Positions 24,301-31,087 of a stretch of DNA of 64,000 nucleotides are shown in pieces. Origin of the DNA: Prevotella sp. (GTDB lineage: Bacteria; Bacteroidota; Bacteroidia; Bacteroidales; Bacteroidaceae); the NCBI GenBank assembly GCA_015060535.1, contig SUYH01000009.1, positions 21,482 to 85,481 of the forward strand, written 5' to 3'. Every line of letters starts with the position of its first letter. Position 1 is the stretch's first letter. The notes beneath the pieces are model-generated. The model was not told where the DNA came from. It made no database searches and saw only the letters and a list, made by a program, of their open reading frames with translations. Both the position numbers and the translations under genes were made by a program.

Positions 24301-26641
24301 CGAGCTGGACCTCTTTAAAGCCAAGAATGGTGACAAGACGAAGAGTGAACTACGAATCGTAGAGATAGAATTCCTGGAGAAACTTCCTGCTCAGCAACTG
24401 GTATGGTTCGACGGGAAGTCACCCATTACCTATCAGGTGCAGAAAGGTGCAGACCCTGTGGTGATGACAGCTTTGGACATGTGGAAGAACGACATGAAGC
24501 AGGTGACAGGCTTTACGCCTGAGGTTGCCAAGAAGGCAGCCGTCAAGATTGTCCAGCGGAAAGGTCCTGATGACGATGGCTTTAGCATCCGTGTGGAGAA
24601 TGGTCAGATTGTCATCGAGGGGAACAACGGGCGAGGTGCAGCCTATGGGCTGTTGGAACTGTCGCGCATGGCAGGGGTCTCACCCTGGATATGGTGGGGC
24701 GATATCGTGCCAGAGAAGAAAACTAGGTTGACCATAGCACGCGACTTCACCAGTGTTCAAAAGCCCAGCGTAGCCTATCGCGGAATATTTATCAACGACG
24801 AGGACTGGTCGCTGCGCCCATGGAGTCACAACAACTACGAGCCAGGCCCTAATGGGTATATTGGCCCCAAGACCTATAAGCGCATTTTCCAGATGCTGCT
24901 CCGGCTACGGGCGAACGCCATCTGGCCTGCCATGCATACGGGGACGACGGCCTTTTTCAAGGTGGAGGGAGCCAAGGCTGTTGCTGACTCATGTGGTATT
25001 GTCATCGGAACGTCTCATTGCGAGCCCCTGCTCCGCAATAATGTTGATGAGTGGAAAGTAGCCGAGCGGGGGCCTTTCAACTATCGTACCAACAAGCAGC
25101 AGGTGCACGAGTATTGGACTGAACGGCTGCAGCAGGTGAAGGGCTCGCAGAACAATATCTTCACCATAGGCATGCGTGGCATTCACGACAGTTCGATGGA
25201 GGGCTATTCGACCATGACAGAGAAGTTCGCTGCCTTGCAGCAGGTGATAGACGACCAGCAGGTGCTCCTGAAAAAACACATTGGAGAGCCTTCACGACTG
25301 ACTCAGATGTTTGTGCCATACAAGGAGGTGCTTCAGTTGTATGAGCAGGGACTGCGCGTCCCTGACTATGTGACGCTGATGTGGTGTGATGACAACTACG
25401 GCTATATGACTCGCTTCTCCGATACTGCTGAGCAACAGCGAAAGGGCGGGGCAGGTGTCTATTACCATCTGAGCTACTGGGGACGTCCTCATGACTATCT
25501 GTGGCTGACAACGACGCAGCCCGGTCTGGTATACTACGAGATGCGCCAAGCTTACGACCACCATGTCCGGAAGATGTGGATTGTCAATGTGCATGACCTG
25601 AAGGTGGCAGGCTACAATCTGGAGCTCTTTCTGGATATGGCATGGAACATCGATGCCGTGACGCCGGCTACCGTGTCGGACCATTATCGCTCTTGGCTCT
25701 GCCGACAGTTCGGCACCGAGGTGGGCGAGAAGATAGCTCCTGCCATGACGAGATTCTACCAGCTGTGCGGCATGCGACGTCCTGAGTTTATGGGATGGAC
25801 ACAGGTGGAACTGGATAAGAAACGCTATCACCGAGGACTCTCTCCTGTCACCAAGACGGAGATGAATAGGGCGGAGGCTGCCTGTTTCCTAAAGGCTTAC
25901 GATGCCATCAGACAGACGGTAGAGGAAGGGGCGACGCTATTGCCCCAGCGGCTGAAAGATGCCTATTTCGGAGCGATTGTCTATCCCGTCAAGGCAGCGG
26001 CAGCGATGGCCAATAAGATACTGTCCGATTCGGCAGAGAGCCACCGTGCTTATGAGGAAATCCAAAAGCTGACCAGCCAGTATCAACAGATAGCCAATGG
26101 TAAGTGGCGTGGCCTGATGGATGCGGCACCACGCCTGTTGCCTGTCTTTAATGACGTCCGTGCTGAGTTGGCCCAGGACAATACCCCTGAGCCTGCTGCC
26201 GTTTTTCGTCAGGCCAGTCAGTACGATGAGGCATCTGAAGGCACAACCTCGGTTCAGATGCTGGGCCACTCGATGAATGCGGTAGCCATCCCGAAAGAAG
26301 GACGGTTGACCTACCTCTTTAATATAGAAAAGGAGGGTGACTACACCTTGGTGACAGCCCTGATACCCACTCAGCCTGTGGATAGCGGTGACCTTCGCTA
26401 TGAGGTGAGTGTGGATGGCGGTGCTCCTGTTACCTACAGCCTGAAAGAGCCCTTCCGTTCAGAGCAATGGAAACAGAATGTGCTGAGAGGCCAGGCTCGG
26501 AGAAGTCTGCCGGTACATCTGTCGAAGGGACAGCACCAACTATCGATAAAAGCACTGGATGAACACATCGTAGTGGACCAGTGGTGGGTGGATGCCCATC
26601 CTGACAGAAAGGCCTATCTGGCTCCGGTAAAATGCAATTAA
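21389..26641 (+). CDS. GH2 - F5/8-like - GH115 fusion protein
   Basis: Secreted 1,750-residue two-enzyme fusion. Signal peptide MMSKYLLWLVAGILLCGSAHA. Residues about 25-820 are a GH2 unit: sandwich domain, catalytic barrel with acid/base Glu in FYECGNES and a likely nucleophile Glu in WAMEYCRDEG, and a DUF4982-type module (VELLLNGKSLGK). Residues about 850-990 resemble an F5/8-type carbohydrate-binding sandwich. Residues about 1000-1750 match GH115 alpha-glucuronidase (NAIWPAMHTGT, GTSHCEPLLRNN, FTIGMRGIHDSSM, MWCDDNYGYMTRF). The start at 21389 replaces an in-frame TTG at 21323 that lies inside the promoter. It probably strips glucuronic acid and a linked sugar from one side chain. First gene of a six-gene operon. 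Confidence 0.88.
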   Translation: MMSKYLLWLVAGILLCGSAHAVERKKLNFNAQWLLCVGDAPDAKTTDYDDSRWQRVTLPYAFNGDEAFRKDIVDLTDTIVWYRKHFVVSDVADKKVFVEFEGVRQGADFYLNGQHLGDSENGVMACGFDLTPYLKEGSNVLAVRCDNNWQYRSRKHNSRYQWNDRNFNANYGGIPKNVFLHITGRLYQTLPLYSNLETTGTYVYATDFDIAHRKAVVHVESQVRNEDIKARIFTQTARLLDADGREVARLRGKPVTLQAGETRIVKVQQLVEGLHFWSWGYGYLYTVKSSLDDGDEVTIRTGFRKTRFGEGKIWLNDRVMMVHGYAQRTSNEWPGVGLSVPAWLSDYSNGLMVESGGNMVRWMHVTPWKQDIESCDRVGLPQAMPAGDAEKDVEGPRWAQRTELMRDAIIYNRNNPSILFYECGNESISREHMLEMKKIRDAYDPNGGRAIGSREMLDIDEAEYGGEMLYINKSKKHPMWAMEYCRDEGLRKYWDDYSYPYHQEGDGPLYRGKPATDYNHNMDNFTVEMVRRWYDYWLERPGTGTRVSSGGVKIVFSDTNTHHRGESNYRTSGVTDAMRIPKDAFYAHQVMWSGWVDDEMPRTYIVGHWNYDKGVVKPVYVVSTADEVELLLNGKSLGKGRQQYRYLFTFDQVKYEPGTLEAVGSDGSRYQLETTGEPYQIKLTTMKNPEGMKADGADMALIQVEVLDKQGRRCPLDDRQIHFELWGEGKWIGGIGVRNNKALQQPDVNRPEGLLDAAATKNISDNYVGAYDLPVECGINRVLVRSTVNAGTINLSAYAEGVKPAYATIQTEKVDVETYLPQLTLKGQLSRGETPLAPSYDEQARGIRIVSAQAGYDSEHAVNSFDDNELSEWKNDGRLATGWITYQLDRKTVVDDICLKLTGWRLRSYPLEVYAGKELIWSGETERSLGYIHLKPTKAVKTNEITIRLKGAGKDQDAFGGIVEVAEPAAGELDLFKAKNGDKTKSELRIVEIEFLEKLPAQQLVWFDGKSPITYQVQKGADPVVMTALDMWKNDMKQVTGFTPEVAKKAAVKIVQRKGPDDDGFSIRVENGQIVIEGNNGRGAAYGLLELSRMAGVSPWIWWGDIVPEKKTRLTIARDFTSVQKPSVAYRGIFINDEDWSLRPWSHNNYEPGPNGYIGPKTYKRIFQMLLRLRANAIWPAMHTGTTAFFKVEGAKAVADSCGIVIGTSHCEPLLRNNVDEWKVAERGPFNYRTNKQQVHEYWTERLQQVKGSQNNIFTIGMRGIHDSSMEGYSTMTEKFAALQQVIDDQQVLLKKHIGEPSRLTQMFVPYKEVLQLYEQGLRVPDYVTLMWCDDNYGYMTRFSDTAEQQRKGGAGVYYHLSYWGRPHDYLWLTTTQPGLVYYEMRQAYDHHVRKMWIVNVHDLKVAGYNLELFLDMAWNIDAVTPATVSDHYRSWLCRQFGTEVGEKIAPAMTRFYQLCGMRRPEFMGWTQVELDKKRYHRGLSPVTKTEMNRAEAACFLKAYDAIRQTVEEGATLLPQRLKDAYFGAIVYPVKAAAAMANKILSDSAESHRAYEEIQKLTSQYQQIANGKWRGLMDAAPRLLPVFNDVRAELAQDNTPEPAAVFRQASQYDEASEGTTSVQMLGHSMNAVAIPKEGRLTYLFNIEKEGDYTLVTALIPTQPVDSGDLRYEVSVDGGAPVTYSLKEPFRSEQWKQNVLRGQARRSLPVHLSKGQHQLSIKALDEHIVVDQWWVDAHPDRKAYLAPVKCN

Positions 26642-26663
26642 TCATCAATCAAAAGAAATCATA

Positions 26664-28745
26664 ATGAATACATTACTGCTGACATTGGCCTTGACGGCCT
26701 CCCATTACCTCTTTGTCTATTTCACAGGCAATGCCCCTGAGAAAGAGCAGATCTGCTATGCGGTGAGTGAGGACGGTTTTAACTACACCCCACTAAACGA
26801 CGGACTGCCTATCATTGGCAGCGACACCATAGCTCGAAGCCAGGGCGTGCGCGACCCGCATATCCTGCGTTGTGCTGACGGGTGGTATCGTATGACGGTG
26901 ACGGACATGCGTTGTCGGAAGGGATGGGATAGCAATCGTGGCGTCGTACTATTGCGCTCACGCGACCTGGTGCATTGGGAACACCGTACCGTCCATTTCC
27001 CTGAACGCTTTGCAGGTACTCCGTTTGCCAACGTGACCCGTGTGTGGGCTCCGCAAACGTTCTATGACGAGAAGGCAGGCAAGTACATGGTCTATTTCTC
27101 GTTGCTGACCAATGACGGCAGCATTCCCTACGACCGGGTCTATTGGTGTTATGCCAATGAGGATTTTACCGATTTCGAGGGCGAACCTCAGGTGTTGTTC
27201 GATTTCGGAGCACCATCGATTGACTCCGACATCGTGAAGGACGAGAAAGGCCTCTATCACCTTTTCTTCAAGACCGAGAAGGATGGCCAGCACAAGGGTA
27301 TTCGCCAGTATGTGTTCAAAGACCTGCATAACTACAAGTCGTGGAAATTGCTCGACGGATTCTGCGAGGCCACCAAGAGCGATGTAGAGGGTGCGGGTGT
27401 GTTCCCCTTGATAGGTGGGGGCTGGTGTCTGATGTACGATTGCTACCGTGACCACCATTACCAGTTTACCAAGAGTAAAGACCTGCGCCAGTTCAGCTTC
27501 GTGCAGAATACCCAGACTCAGGGCGTGTTCACTCCACGTCATGGCACGGTGATGCAGATCAGTCGTGATGAGTATCAGCGCTTGATAACTTGCTTCCCCA
27601 GCAAGGGTGTTGAGCGGCAGATGCCCCCATTGGAGGTGACGCTCGACAAGGTTTCTGACGCCCCCTTCAACTATAGCGTGCCCGTTCCAGACGGCAACTA
27701 TCGGGTGACCGTGACGTTAGGTGCTAAAAAGCGGGCTGCACAGACCGTTGTCAGAGCAGAGAGCCGTCGCCATTACTTCGATGTGGTGTCTACCAAGAAA
27801 GGAAAATATGAGACGGTCACCTTCGTCGTCAACAAGCATTCACCACGTATTGATGCCCAACTACTGGTGAAGCTGAAACCCCGCGAATGGGGTTATAAGA
27901 ACTGGGATGACTCGTTGAACCTCTCGTTCTGCGGACCCTCACCAGCTGTGAAGAGCATTCGTATAGAACCCGATACGACAACCACCACCGTCTACCTTTG
28001 TGGCAACAGTACGGTGGTTGACCAGGAAGATGAGCCTTGGTCGTCATGGGGTCAGATGATTACCCGCTGGTTCGATGACAAGGTGGTGGTGGCCAACTTT
28101 GCAGAGAGTGGTCTGTCGTGTACCTCCTTCCTGGCCCAGTTGCGTCTGGATAAGATATTGTCACAGCTCAAGAAGGGTGACTACGTCATCGTGGAGTTTG
28201 GACATAACGACGAGAAGGAGAAGAAACCAGGCGACGGTGCTTGGTATTCGTACTCTCGCAACTTGAAGATTTTTGCTGACCGCGTGAAGGCCGCTGGTGG
28301 CAACATCATCTTCTGTACTCCAACGGCTCGTCGGGCATTTGAGAAAGACCACAAGACCAATCGCAACACACATGGCGACTATCCTGATGCCATGAAAGCG
28401 GTGGCTCAGCGTGAGGGCGTGCCTGTCATCGAACTGACCAAAATGACGACAACTTTCTATGAGGCTCTGGGTGAAGAGGGTTCGAAGAAGTCGTTGGTTC
28501 ACTATCCAGCCAACACCTTCCCCAATCAGCCCAAACCGCTGGCAGACAATACCCATTTCAATCCCTACGGAGCCTGGGAGATAGCCAAGATGATTGTGAT
28601 GGGACTGAAGCAGATGAATTCTCCCTTGGTGCAGCATCTGCGTAGTGACTGGCAAGATTTCAACCCTACCCAGCCCGACAATCCAGATGCCTTTGTATGG
28701 CATATGTCGGCTGGTAGTAATTTAACAAAACCTGATGGAAATTAA
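26664..28745 (+). CDS. GH43-like - CE12 (rhamnogalacturonan acetylesterase-like) fusion
   Basis: 693-residue fusion. The N-terminal half (about 13-320) is a five-bladed-propeller GH43-like domain (HYLFVYFTGN, GVRDPHILR, RVWAPQTFYD), related to arabinosidase/galactosidase subfamilies. Residues about 440-670 are an SGNH esterase of the CE12 type: nucleophile Ser in CGNSTVVDQ near 449, EFGHNDE, and the catalytic DNTHFNPYGA. It would remove acetyl groups and an arabinose or galactose from RG-I. The apparent signal peptide (MNTLLLTLALTAS) is short and lacks a basic N-region, so export is less certain. It lies 22 bases after GH2-GH115 and 2 bases before rhaM. Confidence 0.82.
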   Translation: MNTLLLTLALTASHYLFVYFTGNAPEKEQICYAVSEDGFNYTPLNDGLPIIGSDTIARSQGVRDPHILRCADGWYRMTVTDMRCRKGWDSNRGVVLLRSRDLVHWEHRTVHFPERFAGTPFANVTRVWAPQTFYDEKAGKYMVYFSLLTNDGSIPYDRVYWCYANEDFTDFEGEPQVLFDFGAPSIDSDIVKDEKGLYHLFFKTEKDGQHKGIRQYVFKDLHNYKSWKLLDGFCEATKSDVEGAGVFPLIGGGWCLMYDCYRDHHYQFTKSKDLRQFSFVQNTQTQGVFTPRHGTVMQISRDEYQRLITCFPSKGVERQMPPLEVTLDKVSDAPFNYSVPVPDGNYRVTVTLGAKKRAAQTVVRAESRRHYFDVVSTKKGKYETVTFVVNKHSPRIDAQLLVKLKPREWGYKNWDDSLNLSFCGPSPAVKSIRIEPDTTTTTVYLCGNSTVVDQEDEPWSSWGQMITRWFDDKVVVANFAESGLSCTSFLAQLRLDKILSQLKKGDYVIVEFGHNDEKEKKPGDGAWYSYSRNLKIFADRVKAAGGNIIFCTPTARRAFEKDHKTNRNTHGDYPDAMKAVAQREGVPVIELTKMTTTFYEALGEEGSKKSLVHYPANTFPNQPKPLADNTHFNPYGAWEIAKMIVMGLKQMNSPLVQHLRSDWQDFNPTQPDNPDAFVWHMSAGSNLTKPDGN

Positions 28746-28747
28746 TT

Positions 28748-29065
28748 ATGAAGAGATTTGGATTTAAGATGTACCTGAAACCTGGGTGCGAGAAAGAGTA
28801 TGAGCGTCGGCATGCCGCCATCTGGCCTGAGCTGGTGAAGATGATACACGACGCTGGTGTGAAGAACTATAGTATTTTCTGGGATAAGGATACCAACCTG
28901 CTGTTTGCCTATCAGGAGTGTGAAGGCGAAGGTAGTTCGCAAGATACTGACCATGTGGATCCTATTACCCAGCGTTGGTGGGACATGATGGCAGACATCA
29001 TGGAGGTAAACCCCGACAATTCGCCCGTCACCATTCCTATTCAGGAAGTGTTCCACTTGGATTAA
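28748..29065 (+). CDS. rhaM: L-rhamnose mutarotase
   Basis: RhaM interconverts alpha- and beta-L-rhamnose in the cytoplasm before isomerization. 105 residues, the family's normal length. Seen: EYERRHAAIWPEL with the active-site His, SIFWDKDTNLLFAYQE, and the terminal QRWWDMMADIMEVNPDNSP...EVFHLD, all closely like the E. coli protein. No signal peptide. It lies in the CAZyme operon with 2- and 13-base gaps, which ties the locus to rhamnose release. Confidence 0.96.
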   Translation: MKRFGFKMYLKPGCEKEYERRHAAIWPELVKMIHDAGVKNYSIFWDKDTNLLFAYQECEGEGSSQDTDHVDPITQRWWDMMADIMEVNPDNSPVTIPIQEVFHLD

Positions 29066-29078
29066 TGAAACAGAGAAG

Positions 29079-31085
29079 ATGAAGCGCCTATCCTTTTTAT
29101 TTTTTATTTTATTTCTTATATTTAGCCACGCAGTGGCGCAAGTCACTTGGGATCGTCATAGCCTCATCATCGACGGACACCGGGTGTGTCCTGTGATGGG
29201 TGAGATACACTATTCGCGCCTTCCTGCCAACGAGTGGGCCGACGAGGTACGTAAGATGAAGGAGGGTGGGGTAACCATCCTAGCCACCTACGTCTTCTGG
29301 AGCCATATCGAGGAGGAAGAGGGTATCTTCCGCTGGGATGGTCAGCGAAATCTGCGTCGCTTCATCGAGATATGCAAGGAGCAGGAGATGCCCGTCGTGC
29401 TGCGCCTAGGTCCGTTCTGTCATGGTGAGGTTCGTAATGGCGGTATTCCTGACTGGATGTTTCAGAAAGGTTGTAAGATGCGCGAACAGAATCCTACCTT
29501 CATGCACTATGCCGAACTGTTGTATCGTCAGATATTCACGCAGGTACAAGGGCTGCAATGGAAAGATGGCGGCCCTGTGATTGCGGCTCAGTTTGATAAT
29601 GAATACCGTGGACGTGGTGAATACCTGATGGCTCTGAAGAAGATAGCCCAGGAGATAGGATTCGACCTGCCCTTCTATACCCGTACGGGGTGGCCTGAGT
29701 TGCGTACTCCTGTGCCCTATGGCGAGATGCTGCCCCTCTATGGCGACTATGCCGATGGCTTCTGGGATAAAGAGATCACGGAGACTTGTGGAAACTACTA
29801 TAAGGCCTTTAACTTCAAGGCCTTCCGTTCCAGCACGGCTATTGGCACCGACCTGTTGGGCAAACAGGAGGCTAAATTGAATAAGGGTGACGAGCAGTAT
29901 CCTTACTTCACCTGTGAACTGGGTGGAGGTATGGCTACGGCCTACCATCGTCGTCCGTTTGTCTATCCTGAAGATGCCTATTCGATGGCATTGGTGAAAT
30001 TGGGTAGTGGCAGCAATCTGCTGGGTTACTATATGTACCACGGAGGAACCAATCCTGAAGGCAAGCTGTTTACGCTGAATGAGTGTCAGACATCGCCAGC
30101 AACCGCTAACAACGACCTGCCAGTATGCACCTACGACTTCCAGGCACCACTGGGTGAGTACGGTCAGACCTATCCGCAGTATTATATGCTGCGTCCACTA
30201 CACCTGTTTATGCAGGATTGGGGCGAGGTGCTGGCTCCGATGGAAGCTTCGTTTCCTGCTCCACAGGACCTGAAGAAAGGTGATGACAGTCAGCTGCGAT
30301 GGGCCTGTCGATCAACAGGTGGCAGCGGCTTTATCTTCGTGAATAACTACGAACGTCTGCAAAATCTCTCTGCGAAGAAGAATGTAGCGCTCTCGCTGGG
30401 TGACGTCCGCCTACCCAAGATGCTGATTCCTGCTGGTGCAATGGCTATCTTCCCTGTCAACATCGACGGTATCCGCTATGCCACAGCCCAGCTGGTGGCA
30501 AAACGTGATGGTAAGATCTATATGATGCAGATCAAGGGCATCCCCACCACCATTGCTCTTCAGCATGGTAAGACGCTGAAGAAGGTGAAGGCGCTTGGAT
30601 TGTCAAAGCCCGTCTGCCAGAACATCTATCTATTATCCCAAGAGGATGCTGAACGGCTCTTTTTAAGTGAAAAGATAAAAGATACAAGGAAAAAGTCGAT
30701 TGCATTCACTAAGGTGAAAGATGCGGGCATGTTACGGACGATCAAGAAGGGTAGGGCTAAGGTTGCTGAGGCTCCAACGGAGCAGGACTGGAATCAAGCC
30801 GCCGTCTACCATATCGAGCTACCTGTAGTGAAAGCTGATTCTTCACTCCTAAGTATCAGCTATCGTGGCGACTGTGCCCGACTCTATGCTGATGGACATC
30901 TTATCGCTGATAACTTTTATTATGGTCGTCCCTTCCTCTACGGATTATGGCGCCTGCCTGGCGATGTGCGTCACTTGGAGTTGCGCATCCTGCCATTACA
31001 ACCCGATGCACCAATCTATTTGCCTCGCGAAGCCGACAAGACTGCTGGTGAGGCTGTTGAAAAAGTTGAAATAGTACAAAGGTAA
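29079..31085 (+). CDS. GH35 beta-galactosidase
   Basis: Secreted 668-residue enzyme that would remove beta-galactose from RG-I side chains in the periplasm. Signal peptide MKRLSFLFFILFLIFSHAVA-Q, encoded by repeat copy B. Seen: GEIHYSRLP near 40, the barrel motif LRLGPFCHGEVRNGGIPDW, acid/base Glu in AAQFDNEYRG near 170, a probable nucleophile Glu in FTCELGGGM near 275, then smaller beta-sandwich domains. The gene sits between rhaM and a GH2 gene in one operon. Confidence 0.9.
   Translation: MKRLSFLFFILFLIFSHAVAQVTWDRHSLIIDGHRVCPVMGEIHYSRLPANEWADEVRKMKEGGVTILATYVFWSHIEEEEGIFRWDGQRNLRRFIEICKEQEMPVVLRLGPFCHGEVRNGGIPDWMFQKGCKMREQNPTFMHYAELLYRQIFTQVQGLQWKDGGPVIAAQFDNEYRGRGEYLMALKKIAQEIGFDLPFYTRTGWPELRTPVPYGEMLPLYGDYADGFWDKEITETCGNYYKAFNFKAFRSSTAIGTDLLGKQEAKLNKGDEQYPYFTCELGGGMATAYHRRPFVYPEDAYSMALVKLGSGSNLLGYYMYHGGTNPEGKLFTLNECQTSPATANNDLPVCTYDFQAPLGEYGQTYPQYYMLRPLHLFMQDWGEVLAPMEASFPAPQDLKKGDDSQLRWACRSTGGSGFIFVNNYERLQNLSAKKNVALSLGDVRLPKMLIPAGAMAIFPVNIDGIRYATAQLVAKRDGKIYMMQIKGIPTTIALQHGKTLKKVKALGLSKPVCQNIYLLSQEDAERLFLSEKIKDTRKKSIAFTKVKDAGMLRTIKKGRAKVAEAPTEQDWNQAAVYHIELPVVKADSSLLSISYRGDCARLYADGHLIADNFYYGRPFLYGLWRLPGDVRHLELRILPLQPDAPIYLPREADKTAGEAVEKVEIVQR
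29092..29142 (+). repeat. Heptad-hairpin repeat, copy B (in GH35 signal peptide)
   Basis: Four T-rich heptads, TTTA, a GCCAC-GCA-GTGGC hairpin, GCAAG. Both stem arms differ from copies A and C yet still pair. It encodes the signal-peptide core and AVAQ. Confidence 0.8.
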
Positions 31086-31087
31086 AG

